NCBI GenBank assembly: GCA_033239005.1
Contig: BSQZ01000072.1
Location: forward strand, 1,524,501 to 1,588,500
Direction of reading: 5' to 3'
DNA length: 64,000 nt
From: Lamellibrachia satsuma
Lineage: Eukaryota > Annelida > Polychaeta > Sabellida > Siboglinidae
Shown here: positions 15,301 through 52,030 of the stretch, one piece after another
Layout: each line of letters starts with the position of its first letter
Numbering within the stretch: the first letter of the stretch is position 1
Translations under genes and position numbers: made by a program
Notes under the pieces: generated by a model
Seen by the model: only the letters and a program-made list of their open reading frames with translations
Told to the model about the DNA's origin: nothing
Databases searched by the model: none

Positions 15301-16222
15301 ACACAAATTATATTTTGTACTAGTCTATGACCTAGTCCTAGGGCCTAGGCTATAGCGAATGCCATGGTGCAGCAACCAGTATACAAGACTTAGTAATTTT
15401 TTTATAAATACACATAGTCAAATAGTCCATAGAATTGTGGATAATTACTGTGCCGTAAAATACACAATAGAGCAAAGCAACACTATTGTCCGATATCTCA
15501 AAAACACCTCATCGTCTCTTGATGCCTTTTGCTATTTCATGGCAGTATAGTGCCAGGCTAGGTCACTAGCACCTGCTGACCAGTTTTGTAAAACTCTGAC
15601 AATAATGGAATATTCAGACGCTATTTAAGGATAATGTTGGCCAAGTTCAGTGACTTTAACATTTATGGTTTAACCAATGTTACCTTTTTTATAGGCTTGC
15701 TTAAAAATGCATTATGGACGACTGTCTCATAGTCTTAGACATCTTATTTTGTTGAACTAGCGCCGCTACAGCATGGTTGCCAATTTGTCAGCTATGCGTG
15801 ACACGGTTGCCAATCTGTCCGCTATGCGCTTGGCGAACTGTGTACTAACTACGAACCACAGGTAATTGTGGGAAGTAAATATGCATTGGTGACGTGTAAA
15901 ATGTCTGTGCGAATGATTCAATGACATTCGTTGACCGGCGCTGTTTTGCTGCCACATGTCGTGATCATCAACGATCGCTGACTTGTCTGTGGGACGTCGA
16001 CGCTGCAATGCTTAATGCAATAGCGTGTCAGTCATTAGCCGACGTGAGGAATAATAAAAATCGGCCTTCCTCTAATATAGCCGGGTACATGGACCGCCAT
16101 AGTGGGGTAAATTACCTGGGTCCCGGCTCTTAACAAAAACTCTGCATATATATATATAAGCAGAATACAAATGTTAACAATTATGAATGTTGTTAGATTT
16201 TCTTACATAAAACATTATTTAA

Positions 16223-16257
<35 letters not shown>

Positions 16258-17068
16258 CATATAATTATATATAGCCAAAATTAAACTATATACTGGTAAA
16301 AACTGTTAACGTGTTAAAATGTGTTTTCACTGTTGCAAGTAAAACATCATAGTTTGCTCCACTTTTCTGGGGAATGACTGTGACACCTACTGGATTAGCT
16401 ATGTCTATCGCTACGCTGTCTAGAACACTTAAGATCAGTTATGCACTGATGGTTTTAACGATAAAAAATCCACTTCTGATTATCTTAAATATTATTTTTA
16501 AATGCCTGATGATGGTCCACAAATAATGCGTTTCATGTGGAAAATTTTCAGAATATTTACCATTATCTATTTCGTGACATACAGAACAAATTAAAAATTA
16601 CTTCGTTGTTTTTAATAATACTGATATGACCACTTTGTGTGTTGCCTTGCCTTCGTGATTCTGATGCAATTGTAGTATAATTAGTGCTCATTCTGTAAAC
16701 GCGTCAAATTGAGAATGAATGAGTACACGGCAAACTATGCTGTTCATGCAATTCCGATCACTAAAACTGCACAAAAACACAATATCTGACAATCATGTGT
16801 CATCCGTGCACCTAAAATGATGTAGTATGATATAATGAACGTCTTGGAATAGATAAAGTGAGGTAAGAGTGAAACACAAAGCCGTAAGGGCCTTCTTTAT
16901 GCAAGATTACCCGATTATCTATCGATACTCACCTTTTTGTGTTGAGTCAACTTGCAAATCTTGTTTCCCAATAAACAAGTTATACAAGAGAACAACTAAC
17001 AAAACTACTGCACCCACGGCAGCGGAAACGGCCAAAAATGGCAATGATGCTGGCTCATCTTGCGCCAT
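315..17068 (-). CDS. TBL2: TBL2, transducin beta-like 2; ten exons, 3' end off the window
   Basis: TBL2 is an ER-membrane-anchored WD40 protein that in vertebrates is linked to PERK/eIF2alpha stress signalling. Exons on the minus strand: 16933-17068, 12043-12243, 11217-11268, 10392-10454, 9335-9443, 5116-5215, 4669-4755, 3039-3174, 2160-2209, 315-497. They total 1117 nt, about 372 residues of the usual ~447, and all junctions keep phase. The start MAQDEPASLPFL has an A at -3 and G at +4, and no upstream in-frame ATG was seen. Residues about 9-34 are a hydrophobic membrane segment. Diagnostic matches: LKGHSAPILGLNFSPNGKLL, NVELDHVTKVKFSPDCRALI, NNTYGAVSPCGRFVASSG, GFTPDVKVWEVCF, VRAFELTGHSAG, VSKDGTWKLWDTD and IEYQKKQDPCLLQTG. 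The last exon (SFDITGRFLAS-type blade) is not found in positions 1-314 and must lie beyond the left edge. No disruption was seen. Confidence 0.93.
1389..1775 (-). mobile_element. LINE reverse transcriptase C-terminal tail (CR1/Jockey-like)
   Basis: The minus strand reads QPKLIPKLRDLSYEERPKEC, a frame change, then EVFKIFNGYENIDRQFF, SLKTNSRTRGHEVTLVK and LDIRKYSFSQR. These are the conserved tail of non-LTR retrotransposon ORF2 proteins. One shift and decay near the end show it is dead. It lies in a TBL2 intron. Confidence 0.75.
1811..1982. repeat. GAGGAGGGAGTTTTAAATTT tandem repeat, TBL2 intron 9
   Basis: Five to six diverged units with GAGGAGGGAGTTTTAAATTT and ACGATTGAGG. It sits next to the LINE tail at 1389-1775. 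Confidence 0.8.
2565..2998. mobile_element. Non-autonomous hAT-like element, 434 bp
   Basis: The ends read TAGGGGGTGA and, inverted, TATGGGTGTA, similar to the CAGGGGTG-type termini of many hAT elements. The flanks ACAATCAC (2557-2564) and ACAATCAT (2999-3006) form an 8-bp target-site duplication with one mismatch, the hAT length. The interior has several ATCGATAG palindromes and no coding capacity. It lies in a TBL2 intron, 40 bp from the donor of exon 3039-3174. Confidence 0.65.
3469..4521. mobile_element. 1.05-kb terminal-inverted-repeat element with TA target sites
   Basis: Perfect 24-bp inverted termini starting TGTGACCCACTCCAGC sit at 3469-3492 and 4498-4521. Each is flanked by a TA dinucleotide (3467-3468 and 4522-4523), the signature of Tc1/mariner-like and some PIF-type insertion. 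I found no transposase-like frame inside, so this is a non-autonomous (MITE-type) copy. It fills most of the TBL2 intron between exons 3039-3174 and 4669-4755. Superfamily assignment is uncertain. Confidence 0.78.
5850..7930 (-). pseudogene. Decayed Mutator-like transposase-domain gene
   Basis: On the minus strand, in broken frames, order and motifs match the Mutator-like transposase domain proteins abundant in marine invertebrates. DLTVSFDCS, then a stop, then LTRGHSLMYGVSCVIG marks the first catalytic block (about 6700-6780). EFMKWKESNTECNMNYSS follows (about 6600). KLTSYYAKAIRAHPDDL and ATYYHAGSTNDNPQH lie at about 6230-6330, then QNPNESLHSKIWRKCPKTGF with a following FNSG block (about 5920-6050). 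Several stops and frame changes separate them. Sequence at about 7680-7930 may be an N-terminal exon, with less support. It lies in the TBL2 intron between exons 5116-5215 and 9335-9443, same strand. No terminal inverted repeats were identified. Confidence 0.6.
9019..9090. repeat. 18-bp tandem repeat, four perfect copies, TBL2 intron
   Basis: TGGCCAATACAAGAGGAC repeated four times without mismatch. The perfection suggests a recent expansion. Confidence 0.95.
11345..11520 (-). mobile_element. Short LINE 3'-terminal fragment
   Basis: The minus strand gives KQAFLVASPTLWNSLPVS, the typical end of a CR1/L2-like ORF2 protein, preceded by less conserved sequence. It is truncated on both sides and lies in TBL2 intron 2. 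Confidence 0.55.
12558..12872 (+). mobile_element. LINE reverse transcriptase fragment, thumb-side region
   Basis: An open stretch reads TVFRKVTNVIDKQSLQDHLD, KLVKWSEKRQMLLNFGKCK, and later EKNLGVTFSADMKVPEQC and NQVLGLIRR. This is the part of a non-LTR RT that follows the catalytic YADD box, and it stops abruptly near 12862. It appears to be from the same family as the tail at 1389-1775. It is antisense to TBL2, in intron 1. Confidence 0.75.
13771..14165 (+). mobile_element. tRNA-derived SINE, family 1, copy A
   Basis: It begins with a tRNA-like head (GTGTGTTAGAGCATTAG as A box, GGGATTTGAAAGC as decayed B box). The central domain contains GACACTAAAAGCAGTCGGTC and GGTGTCTATGTCAGGGG, then GTAAATG and CCTGTTGTGGACTC. 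The central domain is shared with the copy at 43340-43597. It is antisense to TBL2 in intron 1. Confidence 0.65.
16226..16256. repeat. (TA)n microsatellite, TBL2 intron 1
   Basis: About 16 TA dinucleotides in AT-rich sequence. Confidence 0.95.
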
Positions 17069-17400
17069 GTTTGAATGATTAGAGAAATGACCAGGACAGA
17101 GATAAACCGAAACTTGAATGAGTGACACGTGTGGTTAATAAAAACACTCCTAATAAAAAACGGATAGGTGTTGTCAAACTGTTTTGCTACAACTGCTTCA
17201 AGGAACAGCTAACGATACTTTTAAAGAAACGTCACAGGCTTGAACTTTACGATGGCCTTTTAAAATGCTGTTGCCTGCAATTACCCAAAAAACCAAACAT
17301 CTCAACCGCACTTCGTAAGGAAGAATTGAAACGGCTGTCAGCGAGACGTCTAATTTCCGGTCACCTTTAATTATCGCTCACTTCCGTTATAGTCTTGGTT
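17069..17400 (-). promoter_or_regulatory. TBL2 upstream region
   Basis: This is the stretch directly upstream of the TBL2 start codon. It contains a palindromic E-box CACGTG at 17126-17131 and, farther up, two TTCCG-type ETS-like cores (near 17356 and 17386). No TATA box was seen. Promoter function is inferred only from position. Confidence 0.35.
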
Positions 17401-18399
17401 AATGAGACTGGAAATGTGCGCCGGTGTGTGTGTAGGTGTATAAATTATATCGTGGTCCGTACGGAAAGGGCGAACCAAAATATACACTAGTATTACAGAA
17501 CTCGGAGGAACATGCAGTTGCAGATATTACAAGAACATGTTGGACTCTCGATAAGCTTACTCGTCCATTTGCCACCTGGGTCTTTGCCTTGGATGGAAAT
17601 TTTTTGAAATCTTGTTAAAGATGCATATAATTAACACAATGAAACAGTTCCATTCTGCAATCACAATTCAGAATATTAAGTGATTGAAATAATATATCGC
17701 CTTTCAGTTTGCCCCGAACAGAGGGACACACGTGCATTCATATTATATACTGCCGCCTTTGTATCAGACATACAATACCACAATTACTTCAAGAAAAGTT
17801 TCTTCCACAAATTGCCATGGAGAAAATTAACACCCATTCCTATCAAGGCTTTGTGAATTACTCCAAAAAATATATATCATAAGTAAATATGACTTGGAAT
17901 TTAATATTAATAACTGCTACATCTGCAAAAAGAATATACCAGCTGAAGCCTAAAATGTATGTTATGCCTTCGTCATCATTATCATGATAAACTGCATTAA
18001 CTAATAATTCATAGCTCTGTAATATAATATTATACTGACTATTCATTCAGTAATATTATCTATTCACATTATTTGCGCTATCTGTATTTTTGTTGGCATT
18101 ATTTGTTAGTATTATTAAGCACTGTTATAGTTGTAGGCAAAGTTAGCAACTCCACATCTATTTATATATGTACACTATATTATCACTATATTATCAAAAC
18201 AGTTGGTTTTTGAGTTCCTCACAATATAATTGTATAATTGTAAATGATAAATTTGGAACTAATGTATTATTTTTACTGTCAAGATTTTTATTATATTTTT
18301 ACAAGTATAATGTATTTATCCTTTTTCTGTATTATTTAACCTCTCTGCAATTATTACATGATAATAATGATAATTATATTCCATTCACATTTTTATTTA
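17401..18399. other. Intergenic, no feature recognised
   Basis: AT-rich sequence upstream of TBL2. Short open frames are present on both strands, but none shows family motifs or splice-supported extension. Confidence 0.5.
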
Positions 18400-19040
18400 C
18401 ATTTATACACACGCGCACACACACTGGCGCTTCGTCGTGCATGGCCTTGTTTGTAAGTACCATTGTCTTGAAGTCGACTCTGCGTACCACGGGCAACCAG
18501 GGAAGTTCTTGTAACAAGGGCCTGGCACGTACTGTCGTTACGTAGACGACGCAGAATCAATCTGGCAGCCGAATTATGCATTCGTTGCAGACGCGCAATG
18601 TTAACTACATACGTGCATTGCAGTAGACAAGCCGCAATGTGATGATGGCATTGACTACGCGTTCCTTTAATTGTGGGTTTGGGTAAAAAAAAAGGCTGAT
18701 TTGATTGATGTACGTGCCGGAGGTAGAATGAGCATGCACGGACTGTTTGAGACACTTAATTGCTTTTTCATATATAGGTGCCTATCAATGAAGACACTGA
18801 GATTTCGAACACATCGCGAAGCTGTGATTGTACAAACACCAACACGAATCACATTGCCGTCAACGAGTGCAGCCGCAGACTTGGGTACAATTGAAAGATA
18901 CTGTACGTGTCTTGCCGTCATTCATACACATAGAATTCCATGCCATCCATTCTTTTATGTCATCCAAACAATCCTCCATTTGCTGCACAACAGCTGCTAT
19001 AAAGCGGATGGATTCATGTCGAAGTATGTGGATCTAAGCA
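18400..19040 (-). mobile_element. LINE reverse transcriptase fragment, frameshifted
   Basis: The minus strand reads, in changing frames, CLDDIKEWMAWNSMCMNDGK, KSAAALVDGNVIRVG, VRNLSVFIDRHLYMKKQ, ARLQRMHNSAARLILRRLR and LPWLPVVRRVDFKTMVLTNK. This is the post-catalytic half of a CR1/Rex1-like RT. At least two frameshifts make it a relic. It sits in the intergenic space upstream of TBL2. Confidence 0.78.
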
Positions 19041-20252
19041 AATAAACTTCACTTCACTTCATACGCCGTCTACATTCTAAAATCAGTAAAGAGCATTTTT
19101 TAATGCACATGCAACTACTAATATGGAGAGTGGAAATGTGTTCAGAGAGGACATTTAAAATATATTAACGGAAGGAGACTCAGGTTAGACGATATCACAG
19201 GAAAATAGTATAAACTAAAGGGTTTACATAATTACAACTAATGCATAGAATAACACCGGTCAGCAAAAAACACATATACAGCGTGTGCGGATGACACGTG
19301 CAATGCGACAAACAGTGGCGCCACAGCACAGAGCCTGGATAATCAAGGCTAGCCGTTTGGTGGTCATCAGGGATCGGCCCGTTATCCGTTATTCGAAGAT
19401 CAAATTTAAGCGATCAGTACGAGTATGTTATGGCTATGGAGGATAACATCGTTTTCTGAAACAATAATTATTCTCAACGCTCGTTAAGAAGTCAGGGGGA
19501 TTTCCAAAAGGACTGTTTTTAATGGATGGATTGGCGAAATACGACATTGGTGCCGGCCGGGTGATTATTTGTGGTGTCGACGTTCAGACTTCGGTTCAAT
19601 ATTTCCTAGCATGTACTTATGTCATGAAGAAAAAAATCAACTGACACATTACTCGTTATATAGCCGCCCCAGGCCCAGCAACTTTCAAGTTTCAGTCTTA
19701 TAACATACGTATTCTTCTTAGATCCCACATATCCAGTGCTTCTAGGGGGTCATGCCTCAGTGCCAATGGGAAACGTAACAGTAGGATGAACCCTAGCCTA
19801 TACTGGCATCGGTTGGAAATTGTCCGTTTTGGCCCCATACATCAATGACAATGCCGCGCAGTCATTATACAGGTATATCAAATTCCGCTAGATAGCGACA
19901 CTTCTTTTAGTCGACAAAATAGCGTTATTTACCGTGACTGTCGCGTCACATGGAAAAAGACAAAATACTTAGTATCAGATGTGGCCGAACTTGTTTACCT
20001 TTATATCGACCAATGAATGTCTTCTTTACATCATGGGCGCTGAATGTTTTAAGACTCTACGAAGGTAAGACAGTTTTTGTTTACGAATACTTGTTAAAAA
20101 GTATATATAATTGAAAGAAGAATTTTTAATGTATAAAAAGAACAGTGCAATAATTACTTAGCTTTAAAATGATGTGCATATTATCGTAGTGCACAGCTGC
20201 CGTTTTTCAGGAAAACGTGGGCAGCATGACCTGGTGCGAGCTAATTTGTTAT
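19041..20252. other. Intergenic, no feature recognised
   Basis: Unique-looking sequence between the LINE fragment and SINE family 2. I see no coding motifs or clear repeats. Confidence 0.5.
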
Positions 20253-20592
20253 GTGGGGCGCGATGGCATACAGGTTAAAAGGCCGGACTCGCAATCGAGC
20301 GAACCCGGTTTGAAATCTCACTGCTGTAGCTTCGAACTTTTGGCAAGTTTCATCACCTCACGTTGCCACAGTTCACTAAGCTGTATTAATGAGTACCTGG
20401 CAATACAGACAGTGGTGGATATGTGAACGAATAGTCTTCGCGCAATTGCAGCGTGGCTGAAAGCTTCCCAGGGCAGAGGCAGAGAAGTTGAGATGGCCTT
20501 GGAATGAACTGGTCTGCCGGGGGTGAAGTGTAAAGTACTTTGAGCGGTCCTACGGACTGGATACCGCGCTATATAAGAACTTACCTTTTATG
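20253..20592 (+). mobile_element. tRNA-derived SINE, family 2
   Basis: The head ATGGCATACAGGTTAAAAGG plus GAACCCGGTTTGAAATC resembles A and B boxes around a tRNA-like anticodon arm. The body is unlike family 1 and ends AAAGTACTTTGAGCGGTC followed by CCGCGCTATATAAGAAC. That type of tail is common where a SINE borrows a LINE 3' end. It lies between TBL2 and HIRA. Confidence 0.6.
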
Positions 20593-21044
20593 TTTTAGCG
20601 TTCAGAAGCTACGGTCGGTGCCGGTGGCTTAAAATTGGCGTGAACGAATATTTTAAAGACCGTTCAACGCATAGTAATCCGTTGACACCCGTATTTCTGC
20701 AATGAAATGGACCATGCCCATGCCCATGGTGTCTTTTGCTATATGCGAATATGAAATCTTTCCGAAGAATCCGAGCAATCCACATTTCAACAATTAAATG
20801 CTGGCACATTTTGTTTATAACATTTGTTATATATGTATTTTTGTAGTTTGTGCAGCAGTATTTACTATTTGTTATGTCAGAAATCATGACGTTTTATTGG
20901 TTTTTTGGTTGCGTTTTGCTGCATACCTTTTTTACTGATTATATAATTTGTAAATTGTAATAACTGTTGCGAGTTGTGTATAGTGTTTCTAAGGTATGCA
21001 TTGATAATGAATACTTTATTATTAATAATTTTTCTTTGTGTATT

Positions 21045-21112
21045 TGTGTGTGTGTGTGTGTGTGTATGTGGGTGGGTGGGTGGGTGGGTGGGTGTGTGTG
21101 TGTGTGTGTGTG
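21045..21112. repeat. (TG)n / (GGTG)n microsatellite
   Basis: TG repeats flank a GGTGGGTG core in the TBL2-HIRA intergenic region. Confidence 0.95.
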
Positions 21113-23350
21113 TTCGGTCGCCTTCCAGTGCTCACTGTTAAAACCAAGTCATCATTTTGTAAAGCTGCAGATACTCTTCACTTTAATATTTGATTATGCA
21201 TATTTTATATTTAATATCTGCCACTATTTGTGTTTTGTTTATTTTAATTTGCAGTGATCATTTATGCCAACTTGAATATTTTCGTATCGTTATTTTATTT
21301 TACACATTATTATTTGATATCTTAGATTTTAGGAGATCCAGTTTTTGTTTGTGCAAGATTTACTGTTATACTATGTACTTTTGATACTTGTAAATTTTAT
21401 CATCTGATATAATTATTAATTTAATTATTCAAATGTATTTTGTGTTACAGGTAAAGGTATTCAACACGACTTGTGTGTACAGACTTCAGCTAGTTTGTGA
21501 TTCGTATGGATTACAATCGGCTGTTTCGATACCAATGAACACCTTGTGTAACACTGCACACACTGTTGCAATCATACAAGACTTCATCTGAGGACAACTG
21601 TTCCTTTTTTCAGTAACAATTTGATATAGATTCATCGTCCATCGATGAGCGACATCAAAATGTTCAATTCTGGGTTTGACAAATGTGCTGGCGTCTATGA
21701 TAACCACACACTCTTACACATAGAAATTATTGGCATACACTCATCTAACATGATAAACAAAATCATGAGCTTGATGCTGAGACAGTGTGCTTGTGGAACA
21801 TTGACACACCATTGCATTTGCCTGCAAGAAATAAAAAAATATGATGAACGTTGAAAGGCATTGACATTGTCTGAAGAAAAGTATGTACATATTGAAATAA
21901 ATAGTTGCTTTTGAATAACATGCTGTAACCTTTTGATAATTAATACATGGTGAAATATTTAGAATTAATTGTAGTATAATCTAAACACATACAATTATTT
22001 TGACGCCCCTAGCCCTGTATGGGTAGACTAACTTATTACCATGCTATTACTCCCTGTAAATAGGTCAAGTGTGAAATGCAAGTACACAAATTATGTAATG
22101 TAAAAATTACAAGGTCACATAGTATTCTAGTTGATAAGTTGACATTTCCATCTATTAAAAGTGAAACAGGCCCAGATCTATTAAATAACAGCTAAATTAG
22201 CCCATTAAACCATGTAAATAAATCGAAGGTTAAACGTAGGTCAACTAATTAGGTCATGTCAAAGTCATATATTATTAACATTCGTTTCTGGGTCACATAC
22301 CTTTTTATTTCACATCAATATATTCAATACATTAAAAACTATAGCTATTTTCATATCAATGAAATACAGTCCTCGGCATCCCAGGTCAATAGACAATAAT
22401 GCAAATTTTCAGAGATCAAAAAGTGGAATAACTTTGGAAATAATGTAGATATCAACTAAATTCCCAAAGTGTTATAAACTTCATTGGATACTATATCCAA
22501 TGGAATCATTTAAATGATCATCTGATCGATTTGAATTTTTTTTTATACAATTTGTAGACCAGATATTACATTCAGCCCGGATTACATTTTTTATTTACAT
22601 TTTAATTGTTATTATTTACCCTTCAGCACTGTTTACCAGCTGTACCATATTAATTTTGTTTATTTGTAATAGATTCCCTCATGATGAATTGTTTGTAATT
22701 ATTTTCTCTGCAATTATTTATTTAAAAACTTTGTGATTTGTGTATTAAAATGTTATTATCTAACTCGACTGCAATAAATTGCACAACTGTTATCGTATTT
22801 CATTGTGTTAGTTGCAGTTACTTTCTCTGCAATTGACATTTTGAGCAATAAGTCTTGACATAAGAAATTATGCAAGCTTCTTATTATGAATAACATACAT
22901 AGTTATTGTGGCTTAATACAATGGCTTATTCTGTATTGAATTTCTTTGTGATTTGCGTTAATGATCATTGTCTAGTGTGACTGTATTGCACCTAATGCTG
23001 CATGCGAGTATGCTCACCTCGTAATAAACAGTCAAGAACTTGAAATTTGAAAAGATTCCCAGTTAGCAACTCGTATTTACGAGTTCATGGGGGTCGTGAA
23101 CTCTATTTACATATGGTGAACTTGTATTCATGTGAAGTACGAGCGCATTCCAACGCAGCATTCTTCTGTACAGGTTGTATCTGTGTGAATACTGGCAAAT
23201 AGTGTCCTTCAGACATAAGTTGGCTTAGCCTCTTACGTGTTGTGACCAATTAAAATCATGTACATACCTTTTAACAGATTTACGACAAATAAGAAGAAAA
23301 ATACAAAAAAAGCAACAAACCTTCATCAGTGTGTTACAAAATACAGGGAA

Positions 23351-23441
23351 ATGTTCACGTTTGCTACACGCTGTACATTGTGTATGTAGCATGTAGTATG
23401 TTCACGTTTGCTACACGCTGTACATTGTGTATGTAGCATGT
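23351..23441. repeat. Direct duplication, about 45 bp, two copies
   Basis: GTTCACGTTTGCTACACGCT followed by GTACATTGTGTATGTAGCAT occurs twice in tandem downstream of HIRA, past the candidate poly(A) signal. Confidence 0.9.
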
Positions 23442-23513
23442 ATTATGCAAATTTATTATTCTCCAAACCAACACCAGTGTATGTGTAAATCTTCTTCACG
23501 TAACCTACTTGCT

Positions 23514-23519
23514 TTTATT
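23514..23519 (-). terminator. Candidate HIRA polyadenylation signal AATAAA
   Basis: On the minus strand AATAAA occurs about 225 nt beyond the HIRA stop codon, in AT-rich sequence followed by T-rich stretches. It is the first canonical hexamer I noticed downstream. The actual cleavage site is unknown. Confidence 0.4.
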
Positions 23520-23743
23520 TATAAAAGAACTATATACATTGGTAGACTGAAGGTTTCTGACTATAATAGCAACATTGGCAATTAACTTTCCCATTTTGCA
23601 CATGGCAACTTCACAAACATGAGTCATGATGGATCATGTGACAGTTCTATTCTAGTTACTTTAGGTGTATCATTCACCTGCACAGTTCAGTTAGCTGCCC
23701 AGTTCAGACAGACCAATAGTTAAATAAGTAAACTATGGCGACA

Positions 23744-51220
<27,477 letters not shown>

Positions 51221-51400
51221 TATTGCAGATGATATGTGCACTCGTTACTCTACATTGCATGCATATAATGTAACTTTATATTTAAATGTTATGCCTTACA
51301 AAATCCCCCGAACAACAATGTTCGCTTCCATTACTCAGTTATCCAGGCTCCGTTGTGTGTCGCCATTTTGTCGCGTAAACCAGTACAGCTGTATCTAGAT
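51221..51400 (-). promoter_or_regulatory. HIRA 5' leader/promoter-proximal region with YY1-like motif
   Basis: About 140 bp upstream of the HIRA ATG the minus strand reads ACAAAATGGCGACAC (plus strand 51361-51375). It matches the YY1 consensus AANATGGCGNC, a motif typical of sites just downstream of the start of housekeeping promoters. The transcription start is not known, and no TATA box is evident nearby. The role is inferred. Confidence 0.45.
51331..51366 (-). other. Possible upstream ORF of HIRA (MATHNGAWITE)
   Basis: The ATG embedded in the YY1-like motif opens an 11-codon frame ending in TAA, about 110 bp before the HIRA start. If transcription starts upstream of 51366 it would be a translated leader ORF. 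If the start falls inside it, it has no meaning. Its context (AAA before ATGG) is favourable. Confidence 0.3.
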
Positions 51401-52030
51401 CCGTACCCATTTGGCATCACTATAGTCCATTAGAAATCAGCACATGTTTGACAAAAACCAGACATTTTTTTTAATTAAGGCAAATTTGCATCTTAACGTG
51501 ACTAGTAGGGCTTCGTGGACTTGGAGATAAAAATCGAATGAAAATCAACCATGGGTAACATTTTTTCAGGAACAATTAAAATACGTACCCTGCCTTTCTC
51601 CTGTTATGTTTTATTGGCTACCCATGCCTGATTACGCGCACGGTGCATAGCATTGGTCAGCAAGTTAATGCTTAGTATACTTGTTTCGATCGGTCTTAAG
51701 AAACCTTTGCACAAGGGATCTATAATTTAAATCATTAACTCAATTGCTGAAGCATCATCGTTTGAGAAAAAAATCGTGTGGTTATTATTACGAATAGTTG
51801 GGCGTTTAGCGGATTTGACGCCGTTGTGTATACGTTGTATGGAAAGCCAATCATGACGTCGTTAACGATTTAATTTTGTTACTAAGGCCTAAAGATAGTT
51901 GTTACTTGATTTATAACTATCCATAGTTAGTAAGACATAGTGTTCAATTTGAACTATATGTCAGATTAAATAAATATAGTAAAGTAATTAAACTGTTAAT
52001 GAAAATATCTTGGATGTAGTGCATATATGC

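Larger units (their letters stand above)
20593..23513. other. Intergenic, mostly unique AT-rich sequence
   Basis: Apart from the (TG)n tract and the 45-bp duplication, nothing is recognised. It includes whatever part of the HIRA 3' untranslated region extends beyond the candidate poly(A) site. Confidence 0.5.

Noticed and set aside
17122..17370. 82-codon plus-strand ORF divergent from TBL2
   Set aside because: Basic composition without recognisable domain; overlaps the TBL2 upstream region, with no further exon found.
20253..20330. Functional tRNA gene
   Set aside because: A and B boxes are imperfect, no closed cloverleaf could be drawn, and a long SINE body follows.
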